The translations under genes and the position numbers were made by a program. The notes beneath the pieces are model-generated. The model saw only the letters and a list, made by a program, of their open reading frames with translations. It had not been told where the DNA came from and did no database searches. Below are positions 1 to 6,129 of a stretch of DNA of 7,616 bases, in pieces. The DNA lies in contig DAOWNO010000087.1 in NCBI GenBank assembly GCA_030642525.1, forward strand, positions 1 through 7,616. Direction: 5' to 3'. This DNA is from Candidatus Aegiribacteria sp. (GTDB lineage Bacteria; Fermentibacterota; Fermentibacteria; Fermentibacterales; JCC-6). The first letter of the stretch is position 1, and the number at the start of each line of letters is the position of its first letter.

Positions 1-1584
1 AAACAGCTGATCTACAAGATGTCTTGTCTCAGCTGGAGAAAGGGAATCACCGAACTTGACAGCTCCCGCACAGGCCGCTGCCGCTGCAACACGCTTCTGC
101 AGGGGCATGTCTTCATTTTCGGGATCCTGGAGAGATCCGAGAATTTCCCGGAGCGCGCTGATCCCGTGGAATGTGCCTGGCGGAACTGCGGTTAAAATGA
201 GTGTATCATCTTCAACATGGTATTCAAAACCGGCTCTGTTCAAAACCGCTATATAGTCTTCCAGATGGTCAAGTTCTTCTCTATCAAGTTTCACATTCTC
301 AGGCAGCAGCAATTTCTGCTGACCGGATTCAGAGCCATTCCTGATTGAATTCATCACTGTCTCGAAGAGTATCCGCTCGTGTGCCGCATGCTGATCAATG
401 AGAGCAATGCCGGTTTCAGTCGATGTGACCAGGTATGACCTTCCTATCTGCACGATCGGAAAGGTTGATTCGGATCTGTCATAAGCTCCGGTCGGCAGAG
501 GTGCCTGAACCTCCATAGCTTTTCTGAACAGATCCTCAGAGTGCCTGTCAGTCTTCGCAGATCTTATTCCCGCAATACTATACCCCGAAGGTGACGGTGA
601 CAACATTGCCTTCCTGCGGGAATCCAGCAGATCACCAAGCGCTGATTCAACTGCTGATCTGACCGAAGAAGGTTCTCTGAACCTGACTTCTCTTTTTGCC
701 GGATGTACGTTCACATCTACAAAGCCGGGTGGAATCACAACACTGCAGAACAGCAGCGGATAACCGGCAGGCCCCGCAAGCGCGGAATCAATCGGCCCGG
801 ATACCAGACCTGTATAAACAAGCCTTCCGTTTACAAGAATGTACTGGTGAGTTTTTCTGTTCCATCGGTTATCCGGGAACCATATCAGTTCAACATCGGC
901 ATTTCCGGAGCTGCCCTTTGATTCAACGTAACGGTTCTCGCCGGGAATACCGTATCTTGCGCGCAATCTTTCCGGAACAGATTGTCCTGCTGTAAGATGA
1001 AACAGTTCTCTTCCATTATGAATAAACCTGAATGAGACATCCGTTCTTGCCAGTGAACAACCTGTGACGTATTTCTCCGCCCAGGACAGTTCAGTAGATT
1101 GTCTGCTGAGAAATCGTCTTCTTGCAGGTTGATTATAAAAGAGTCCTGAGGCGGTGATAGTCGTTCCCCTGGTTCTTGCAGCCGGAGATACATCGCGAAG
1201 CTCACCGCCGTCAATTCTCAGTTTCCAGCCTTCAGAACCATCAGATGTAAGTATTGAAAAGTGAGTTACTGCGGCAATGCTCGGAAGAGCTTCACCTCTG
1301 AAGCCCAATGTCGTCAAACTGGCAAGATCACTCTGCTGTGTAATTTTACTGGTAGCATGTCGTTGTACGGACAGCAGAAGATCGTGCTTGTTCATTCCTG
1401 AACCATTATCTCGAACGGTGATCCCTTTTCTTCCACCCTGTTCAAGCTCGACAGTTATCGAAGTCGCTCCTGCATCCATCGCATTCTCAATAAGCTCCTT
1501 GACTACAGAAGCAGGTCGCTCTACAACTTCACCGGCTGATATAAGATTGATAACGCTATCAGAAAGTACACGTATACTGGCCAA
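1..1584 (-). CDS. mutL: DNA mismatch repair protein MutL (C-terminal end beyond window)
   Basis: MutL couples mismatch recognition by MutS to strand incision and removal. The visible 528 residues start with the GHKL ATPase domain. Its ATP-site motifs are all present: ISAGEVVERP near 16-25, KELIENAMDAGA at 29-40 with the catalytic Glu and Asn, DNGSGM at 59-64, HATSKI at 76-81 and GFRGEALPSI at 94-103. The transducer region ends with NVHPAKREVRFRE at 292-304. A short linker of roughly 50 residues leads to the dimerisation domain, which contains DQHAAHERILFE at 397-408. This matches the metal-binding DQHA(X)2E(X)4E endonuclease signature, so the protein is probably a nicking MutL, unlike the E. 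coli type. An AC-containing segment (AACAGAVKFGD) follows near the cut. The last C-terminal motif (C-P-H-G-R-P type) would lie off the left edge. No in-frame ATG is available. The TTG at 1582-1584 gives the family's usual N-terminal length and has GAGAGGA just upstream. The gene directly follows tRNA-Leu. Confidence 0.97.
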   Translation of the reverse strand, partial: MASIRVLSDSVINLISAGEVVERPASVVKELIENAMDAGATSITVELEQGGRKGITVRDNGSGMNKHDLLLSVQRHATSKITQQSDLASLTTLGFRGEALPSIAAVTHFSILTSDGSEGWKLRIDGGELRDVSPAARTRGTTITASGLFYNQPARRRFLSRQSTELSWAEKYVTGCSLARTDVSFRFIHNGRELFHLTAGQSVPERLRARYGIPGENRYVESKGSSGNADVELIWFPDNRWNRKTHQYILVNGRLVYTGLVSGPIDSALAGPAGYPLLFCSVVIPPGFVDVNVHPAKREVRFREPSSVRSAVESALGDLLDSRRKAMLSPSPSGYSIAGIRSAKTDRHSEDLFRKAMEVQAPLPTGAYDRSESTFPIVQIGRSYLVTSTETGIALIDQHAAHERILFETVMNSIRNGSESGQQKLLLPENVKLDREELDHLEDYIAVLNRAGFEYHVEDDTLILTAVPPGTFHGISALREILGSLQDPENEDMPLQKRVAAAAACAGAVKFGDSLSPAETRHLVDQLF

Positions 1585-1587
1585 AAG

Positions 1588-1594
1588 AATCCTC
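1588..1594 (-). promoter_or_regulatory. Ribosome binding site of mutL, deciding a TTG start
   Basis: On the minus strand the sequence GAGAGGA lies three to four bases ahead of TTG. It falls between the CCA end of tRNA-Leu and the mutL start. Together with the absence of any in-frame ATG, it supports TTG as the initiation codon. Confidence 0.7.
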
Positions 1595-1604
1595 TCGGAA
1601 TGTA

Positions 1605-1692
1605 TGGTGCCGGGAGAGGGACTTGAACCCTCACGCCCCTAAGGAGCAACGGATTTTAAGTCCGTTGTGTCTGCCAATTCCACCACCCCGGC
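1605..1692 (-). tRNA. tRNA-Leu, anticodon UAA, CCA encoded
   Basis: A complete class II tRNA on the minus strand. The acceptor arm GCCGGGG pairs with TCCCGGC (last pair G-T) and is followed by discriminator A and an encoded CCA. The anticodon stem ACGGA/TCCGT encloses the loop CTTAAAA, with anticodon TAA at 1656-1658, which reads UUA and by wobble UUG. A long variable arm (GCTCC-TTA-GGGGC) is diagnostic for Leu/Ser/Tyr-type tRNAs. The T arm is GAGGG-TTCAAGT-CCCTC. The D loop carries the GGAATTGGCAGAC pattern usual for tRNA-Leu. It has its own promoter about 25 bases upstream and leads into mutL 20 bases downstream. Confidence 0.98.
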
Positions 1693-1716
1693 AACATGGT
1701 CTATTTGTTAACGCAG

Positions 1717-1745
1717 AATATACGCATGCTGATCCGGTAATACAA
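1717..1745 (-). promoter_or_regulatory. Promoter of tRNA-Leu (and probably mutL)
   Basis: On the minus strand, TTGTAT (1740-1745) and TATATT (1717-1722) are separated by exactly 17 bases. The -10 box matches the sigma70 consensus at five of six positions; the -35 matches at three. The -10 box ends 24 bases before the tRNA, so the primary transcript would have a leader of about 17 bases, normal for a tRNA gene. It sits in the 82-base gap after the secreted-protein gene, where I see no hairpin-plus-T terminator, so read-through from upstream is also possible. Confidence 0.6.
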
Positions 1746-1774
1746 ACAACGAGTTAATTCTTCCGCAAATTCGT

Positions 1775-3508
1775 CTATTCCGAGATGATCAGGCACCTGC
1801 CTGTTCCAACGGAATTTCCGGCTTGAATGCTGTAGAAATAGATTCCGGAATCAATACCAGTCGGATTCCAGTTCACTGTGTAAGTTCCAGGTATCTGCTC
1901 TCTTTGTGTCAGTACTGAGACCAGTCTACCTCTTATATCGAATATTCTGATGGAGACTTCAGATGTGCCGGACAGTGAATAGACAAATGCGGTCTGAGAA
2001 CTGAACGGGTTCGGATAATTCCGGATCGAACTGATGAGTCCGCAACCGCAATCACCTGTCTCGATTCCTGTACCGGGATAAACGAATTCGTAGAGATCAA
2101 CTCCTGTATCTCCAGCTGAATTGGATCCTGAAACCCGCAGGGAATAGGTTCCATCACCTGATGCTGCAAAAGTTCCTTCCCATTCGGTTCCGCTGCCGGT
2201 CATCTCTACAAAAGCAATGGAATCATTTGGAAACTCCACTCTCAGCACAGGTATGGAGTTCATTTTCATGTAGTACATCGCTTTTGGAACATGGCGGCCA
2301 TATTCGCCTCGCTCAAAAATGACATGAACATTCATGTATCCATCAACTCTGCATTTTACATATCTGATTTTCTGACTGGAAAGGAAAGCAGATTCCTGAA
2401 TCAGGGTAAGGTCATCGTCACTCATCGGCTGCCCCGAACCATCCAGATTGCCGTTAATCTTCGTGTAATAGGCTGATGTGATCTGCTGCGAGCCTTTTGC
2501 CCAGACGATATGGATGTTGTCCTCTTCATCGATATCCATCTGCGGCGCCCAAACCTGATTGCTGGAATTTGTAAGGAAACTCTCGTCGATACAGATGCTT
2601 CCATCGGGATAGAGCTTCATGTAGGTAAGAAGATTCGAGGCTCCCGTCCATTGCTGCCAGATGATATGCGCGTTTCCGTTGCTGTCACAGCATATCTGCG
2701 GTTTGTTCATCTGATTAGAACCGCTGTAGCACAGAGAGATCGGCGTCGCCCAGGTTGCTCCGCCGTCATCGCTGTATGAACAGGTTATATCATGCATGTC
2801 ACAGGACCAGACAATATAGATTCTTTCATCCGGCGCTACAGCGGTGCGTATCTCATTAGTCCATGCACCCGCTCCGGTGATGATCGTTTCTCCGTTTACG
2901 AGTATCGTACCGTCCGCGCCAATTTTAGTGAACGAAATACTGGAACTGCCCGAAAAGATGTAAGTGATATTATCTTCATCAACTATTCCTTCAGGATCAA
3001 TTGTTGGCTTCTCGAGATATGTATTCCTGAATGGATTATTGATGATGAGAGGGTTTCCGCCGGGGCCGTTCCAGTTAGAATTCTCTTCTGTGACATCACC
3101 GTTGTTTTCAAGAACGTACATGTCAAAATTGCTGTTCGGGTCACAATACTGATAGAGTTTTACTCCGGCGTAAATCATGTTGTCAATATCGCTGCTGATC
3201 CTCGTGTTAAGCCACCAGTAGTCCCAGTTTGAATGACTCCAGATTCCCTTGTCATTACACCAGCCCTCAAAAAGATCTTCATTAGAAATAACATTGACGG
3301 TTATGTTGCCGCCTGATTCGGTATGACTTATTGTGAATACCGGCGGATCTGAGCGATCAGTTACAATTCTAACTGATGATATTTCTTCCGATAGATCGGG
3401 TTCATCAAAATATCCGATATGATCCGGAATCATGGGATCTCCGGAGATCGCGAAACAGGGCACTACGGACAGAGCAGCAAGGCATATACCAAATTTTACT
3501 ACAGACAT
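1775..3508 (-). CDS. Secreted beta-propeller (sialidase-like Asp-box) protein with Por/FlgD-like C-terminal sorting tail
   Basis: Not assignable to a named gene. The 577-residue product begins with a signal peptide (basic Lys5, hydrophobic core, probable cleavage after CFA at 18-20; the VPC around Cys18 does not fit a lipobox). The central part carries repeated strands of the type D-x-x-x-N-hydrophobic-H-I-V-W: near 223-234 (APDERIYIVW), 274-284 (DSNGNAHIIW), 326-336 (DEEDNIHIVW) and 389-398 (DGYMNVHVIF). A textbook Asp-box, SDDGGATW, lies at 246-253. These features suggest a BNR/sialidase-type beta-propeller. I cannot identify a catalytic sialidase triad, so enzymatic activity is not claimed. 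An Ig-like stretch follows at about 418-478. The tail has NYPNPF at 497-502, a FDIRGRLV strand at 523-530 and SGIYFY at 554-559, the layout of type IX secretion or FlgD-like tails. About a dozen cysteines in the mature chain suggest disulfides. Probable role: a surface-exposed or released binding protein. The ATG start has a strong AAGGAAGG ribosome site five bases upstream. Confidence 0.85.
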   Translation of the reverse strand: MSVVKFGICLAALSVVPCFAISGDPMIPDHIGYFDEPDLSEEISSVRIVTDRSDPPVFTISHTESGGNITVNVISNEDLFEGWCNDKGIWSHSNWDYWWLNTRISSDIDNMIYAGVKLYQYCDPNSNFDMYVLENNGDVTEENSNWNGPGGNPLIINNPFRNTYLEKPTIDPEGIVDEDNITYIFSGSSSISFTKIGADGTILVNGETIITGAGAWTNEIRTAVAPDERIYIVWSCDMHDITCSYSDDGGATWATPISLCYSGSNQMNKPQICCDSNGNAHIIWQQWTGASNLLTYMKLYPDGSICIDESFLTNSSNQVWAPQMDIDEEDNIHIVWAKGSQQITSAYYTKINGNLDGSGQPMSDDDLTLIQESAFLSSQKIRYVKCRVDGYMNVHVIFERGEYGRHVPKAMYYMKMNSIPVLRVEFPNDSIAFVEMTGSGTEWEGTFAASGDGTYSLRVSGSNSAGDTGVDLYEFVYPGTGIETGDCGCGLISSIRNYPNPFSSQTAFVYSLSGTSEVSIRIFDIRGRLVSVLTQREQIPGTYTVNWNPTGIDSGIYFYSIQAGNSVGTGRCLIISE

Positions 3509-3513
3509 TCGAA

Positions 3514-3521
3514 CCTTCCTT
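3514..3521 (-). promoter_or_regulatory. Strong ribosome binding site of the secreted-protein gene
   Basis: AAGGAAGG on the minus strand, five bases before the ATG at 3506-3508. It is the strongest Shine-Dalgarno sequence in the window and confirms this start over later Met codons, which would remove the signal peptide. Confidence 0.8.
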
Positions 3522-3568
3522 GAGTTTCCTGCGAACTTTTTGCAAACAGTACAAAATTAAGTATTAAT

Positions 3569-3597
3569 ATTATTAAACATTCATCGATCCATGTCAT
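3569..3597 (-). promoter_or_regulatory. Candidate sigma70-type promoter of the secreted-protein gene
   Basis: On the minus strand ATGACA (3592-3597) and AATAAT (3569-3574) stand 17 bases apart, each matching consensus at five of six positions. The region between the -10 box and the gene is AT-rich. Predicted transcription would start near 3562, giving an untranslated leader of about 50 bases that contains the AAGGAAGG site. It overlaps the far end of the GNAT remnant. Prediction from pattern only. Confidence 0.5.
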
Positions 3598-3720
3598 GTC
3601 GAAAAATAAGAGTCAGTGCCACCCACCATTAAAACGACAAACGAGAACTTCATTACAGACTCAAATTCCAGTAATGACAACAATTCAAAAGCTTCCGCCA
3701 CGGCGTATCACTCAGAATCC

Positions 3721-3738
3721 TTTTCGATATATCGAAAA
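3721..3738. repeat. Perfect 18-bp palindrome TTTTCGATATATCGAAAA
   Basis: A fully self-complementary 18-mer with no loop, of the size and symmetry of a dimeric repressor site. It lies inside the GNAT remnant (encoding FRYIEK), about 125 bases upstream of the candidate -35 box of the secreted gene and about 225 bases upstream of fusA. A regulatory role is possible but there is no direct support. Confidence 0.45.
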
Positions 3739-3787
3739 ATAAGAACATTCGGCCCATCAAGCGGATCCCATGTAGTTCTGGAGATGG

Positions 3788-3810
3788 AAGCGATATCATT
3801 CATATCGCTT
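3788..3810. repeat. Perfect 9-bp inverted repeat with 5-base loop
   Basis: AAGCGATAT, loop CATTC, ATATCGCTT. It lies within the GNAT remnant and encodes part of its first helix (ASDMNDIAS), so it may be chance symmetry of coding sequence. There is no T-run on either side, so it is not a canonical terminator. Confidence 0.5.
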
Positions 3811-3842
3811 GCGCGTGCAGGCCTGATGATCAATTCAGACAA

Positions 3843-3963
3843 AATATCTCCCATGAATCAGTTTTTGAATTCGTTTCATTATATTACATCCTGCTGTAAG
3901 GCTGTTTCGATTATAAAGCATAATAAATAATGCATACGCAAATGATGGAACGGATGAAAAAAA
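3843..3963. other. AT-rich segment upstream of fusA, no confident promoter
   Basis: This segment must carry the fusA control region on the plus strand. Several -10-like boxes can be seen (TATATT near 3880, TATAAA near 3912, CATAAT at 3919-3924), but none has a good -35 box 16-18 bases upstream. On the minus strand two perfect TATAAT boxes (3878-3883 and 3910-3915) point toward the GNAT remnant, again without clear -35 partners. I see no riboswitch-like or ribosomal-protein-operator structure. Confidence 0.4.
3952..3963 (+). promoter_or_regulatory. fusA translation-initiation region with A7 tract
   Basis: A modest GGAT at 3952-3955 lies eight bases before the TTG start, with a run of seven A residues (3957-3963) between them. 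An ATG at 3954-3956 opens an overlapping 14-codon frame (MKKIVKKIFNIKSS) that stops at 3998, one base out of phase with fusA. Confidence 0.5.
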
Positions 3964-6051
3964 TTGTCAAGAAAATATTCAATATCAAAAGTTCGTAATA
4001 TTGGAATCATGGCTCATATTGATGCCGGAAAAACAACTGTTTCCGAGAGAATCCTCTACTATACAGGCAAACTGCACCGTATGGGGGAAGTACATGACGG
4101 CGGAACAGTAATGGACTGGATGGAGCAGGAGCGGGAGCGGGGCATAACGATTACCAGCGCGGCAACTGCAACCGAGTGGCGTGACCACATGATAAACCTC
4201 ATCGACACACCCGGACATGTGGACTTCACCGTAGAAGTTGAACGAAGCCTTAGAGTTCTCGACGGTGTTATCGCACTTTTCTGTGCGGTTGGCGGAGTCG
4301 AGCCTCAATCTGAGACTGTCTGGAGACAGGCTGAAAAATATGCTGTGCCCAGAATAGCGTTTGTAAACAAGATGGACAGACTGGGAGCGGATTTCTATGG
4401 TGTAGTCGATTCCATTCAGAAACATCTCGGGGCAAATGCGGTTCCTGTTGTAATTCCAATTGGATCAGAGGATAAATTCAGGGGAATAGTGGATCTCGTT
4501 GATAACTGTGCCGTGTATTACGATAAATCCAACCGTGGAATGACATGGCATGAGGAACCGATTCCGGAAGATATGATCGCGGAAGCAGAAAAATGGAGAC
4601 AGAATCTTATTGAAAAAATCAGTGAAGTTGACGAACCTCTTTTCGAAAAATACTGCAAAGGCGGTTCCATTACATCTGAGGAACTCAGTCTGGCCATCAG
4701 AAAAGCGACTCACTCCCACATCATCTGCCCGGTACTTGGCGGAAGCGCTTACAGGAATATGGGTATACAGAGGCTTCTGGACGCGGTTGTCGCATATCTT
4801 CCCAGTCCTCTTGACCTCCCCCCTGTCAGCGGCCACTGCATTGACGGCTCTCCCATTGAAAGAATGCCAATAGATGAGGGAAGACTTGCAGCTCTTGCTT
4901 TTAAAGTTGTGACTGACCGTCATGTAGGAAAACTCATTTATTTAAGAATCTATTCAGGAACACTCGAATCGGGTTCTTATGTTTACAATTCATCCATTAA
5001 AAAATCTCAGAGGGCTGGAAGAATCCTCAGAATGCATGCAAATAAGAGAGAATCTGTGGATGCTCTCTATACCGGAGAAATCGGCGCTGTGATAGGACTT
5101 CCTGATTCATCAACCGGCGATACAATCTGCTGCAAGGAGAATCCAATCATTCTAGAAGCAATTGAATTTCCCGCCCCTGTCCTCAGCGTAGCTGTCATGC
5201 TTGAACGGAGAAGCGATCGTGACAGACTTTCCCGGGCTCTGTCGAAACTTTCAGAGGAAGATCCTACATTTATCGTATCGACAGACTCCGAGACTGCGAA
5301 AACAATCATTTCGGGCATGGGTGAACTTCATCTTGAGATTATTCTGGACCGTCTGAAGCGGGAATTCGATGTTGATGTAAAAACCTCTCCACCAAGAGTT
5401 GCTTACAGAGAAACCATCACTTCATCAGTCGAAATAAACGAGAAACTGGTTAAGCAGACCGGTGGAAAAGGACAATATGCCCATGTAGTGATGACACTCA
5501 AGCCCATGCCTGCCGGACATGGATTCGATTTCAGGAACAGAGTTACAGGAGGCAGAATTCCGCGCGAATACATTCCGGCCATCGAAAAGGGAATCGTAGA
5601 CGCAATGCAGAAAGGCGTTCTGGCGGATTTCCCTGTTGTAGATGTCAGAATTACTCTTCGAGACGGTTCGTTTCATGCAGTCGATTCATCTGAAATGGCT
5701 TTCAGAAGATGCGCGGCTGCCGCATTCAAAAAGGCATTCATGAAAGGCAGTCCGCATCTGCTGGAACCCCTTATGAGCGTCGTCATAACAACACCGGAGG
5801 AATATTCGGGAAGTGTTACAGGAAGTGTTTATGAAAAGCGCGGGAACATAAAAGCACTGGATATTCAGGGAAATGCTCAGGTTATTAAAGCCCTGATACC
5901 TCTTTCCAACATGTTTGGCTACGCTACTGATCTTAGAAACATGAGCCAGGGCAGAGCATCATTCACGATGCATTTTGAACATTACGAAGCTGTTCCGTTC
6001 CTGATTGCCGAAGATGTGCTTAAAGAGTTGAAAGCACGTAAGAATCAATGA
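3964..6051 (+). CDS. fusA: Translation elongation factor G
   Basis: EF-G is the GTPase that drives translocation of tRNA and mRNA on the ribosome and, with RRF, ribosome recycling. The 695 residues match the usual EF-G length. GTPase motifs: G1 AHIDAGKTT at 17-25, switch I ERGITI at 58-63, G3 DTPGHVDF at 81-88, G4 NKMD at 135-138 and G5 GSA at 260-262. Domain II runs roughly 305-400; domain III carries EEDPTF at 431-436 and GMGELHLEI at 451-459. Domain IV has GGKGQYAHVV at 500-509 and the decoding-centre loop HAVDSSE at 571-577, with the His that reaches the A site. Domain V ends with MFGYATDLRNMSQGRASF (650-667). Its usual GD-x-x-x-RRG element is changed to GSVYEKRG (620-627). Sequence type is close to canonical EF-G I, not the divergent EF-G II. 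The start is TTG at 3964: an in-frame TGA at 3955-3957 excludes earlier starts and the next Met (residue 16) would cut the P-loop strand. It stands alone, without rpsL, rpsG or tuf beside it. Confidence 0.96.
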   Translation: MSRKYSISKVRNIGIMAHIDAGKTTVSERILYYTGKLHRMGEVHDGGTVMDWMEQERERGITITSAATATEWRDHMINLIDTPGHVDFTVEVERSLRVLDGVIALFCAVGGVEPQSETVWRQAEKYAVPRIAFVNKMDRLGADFYGVVDSIQKHLGANAVPVVIPIGSEDKFRGIVDLVDNCAVYYDKSNRGMTWHEEPIPEDMIAEAEKWRQNLIEKISEVDEPLFEKYCKGGSITSEELSLAIRKATHSHIICPVLGGSAYRNMGIQRLLDAVVAYLPSPLDLPPVSGHCIDGSPIERMPIDEGRLAALAFKVVTDRHVGKLIYLRIYSGTLESGSYVYNSSIKKSQRAGRILRMHANKRESVDALYTGEIGAVIGLPDSSTGDTICCKENPIILEAIEFPAPVLSVAVMLERRSDRDRLSRALSKLSEEDPTFIVSTDSETAKTIISGMGELHLEIILDRLKREFDVDVKTSPPRVAYRETITSSVEINEKLVKQTGGKGQYAHVVMTLKPMPAGHGFDFRNRVTGGRIPREYIPAIEKGIVDAMQKGVLADFPVVDVRITLRDGSFHAVDSSEMAFRRCAAAAFKKAFMKGSPHLLEPLMSVVITTPEEYSGSVTGSVYEKRGNIKALDIQGNAQVIKALIPLSNMFGYATDLRNMSQGRASFTMHFEHYEAVPFLIAEDVLKELKARKNQ

Positions 6052-6097
6052 GCGATAACCATCCTTTGAATGATAGTTCCAGCCACAGTTTCAATCG

Positions 6098-6120
6098 TCA
6101 ATATGTATTGAGCTTTCTTT
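6098..6120 (+). terminator. Weak possible terminator after fusA
   Basis: TCAAT-ATGT-ATTGA (6098-6111) can form a short five-pair stem, followed by GC and TTTCTTT (6114-6120). The stem is short and AT-only, well below a typical intrinsic terminator, but it sits in the 78-base convergent gap between fusA and rdgB, where a terminator is expected. No comparable structure is visible for the opposing rdgB transcript. Confidence 0.3.
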
Positions 6121-6129
6121 AACAGCACA

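Larger units (their letters stand above)
3594..3842 (-). pseudogene. GNAT-family N-acetyltransferase, decayed remnant
   Basis: On the minus strand a TTG at 3840-3842, preceded by GGGAGAT, opens a frame reading MSELIIRPARASDMNDIASI and continuing SRTTWDPLDG. This is the typical first strand and first helix of a GNAT acetyltransferase (hydrophobic-I-R-x-A-x-x-x-D-hydrophobic-x-x-I). An in-frame ATG at 3852-3854 is a less likely start, having no ribosome site. A TGA at 3708-3710 ends the frame after 44 residues. Reading on in frame gives YAVAEAFELLSLLEFES, which resembles the second and third GNAT strands (x-Y-x-V-A-E-x-x-G-E-L-V-G-x-L-E-F), up to a second TGA at 3594-3596. There is no Q/R-x-x-G-x-G/A acetyl-CoA loop, so the C-terminal half is lost. 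The functional family is thus known only from its start. The remnant probably has no activity. Alternatively 3708-3842 is a genuine 44-residue peptide, or the TGA is a sequencing or recoding event; both are less likely. Confidence 0.6.

Noticed and set aside
1277..1642. Plus-strand 121-codon open frame ending in GEGLEPSRP
   Set aside because: It is antisense to mutL and runs into the antisense of tRNA-Leu. The GEGLEPSRP ending is the familiar false translation of the T arm of a tRNA.
2792..3232. Plus-strand 146-codon open frame
   Set aside because: Antisense shadow of the secreted-protein gene. It has no start context and no recognisable domain.
3708..3710. TGA in the GNAT frame as recoded Trp or selenocysteine
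   Set aside because: All confident genes here end normally, including fusA, rph and the second stop of this frame with TGA. No selenocysteine-insertion hairpin is evident, and the acetyl-CoA loop is missing anyway, so decay is simpler.
3788..3810. Hairpin as an intrinsic terminator
   Set aside because: The stem is perfect but no T-run follows on either strand, and the sequence is explained as coding for the first GNAT helix.
3616..3930. Plus-strand 104-codon open frame ahead of fusA
   Set aside because: Low-complexity Ser/Asn-rich translation with no ribosome site or family resemblance. It lies opposite the GNAT remnant, whose minus-strand reading is clearly protein-like.
3870..3930. Promoter for fusA
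   Set aside because: Several AT-rich -10-like boxes exist but none has a -35 partner at suitable spacing, so no specific call is justified.
4465..4923. Minus-strand open frames within fusA (also 3985-4425 and 5425-5676)
   Set aside because: They are opposite a strongly conserved EF-G frame and show no protein-like features of their own.
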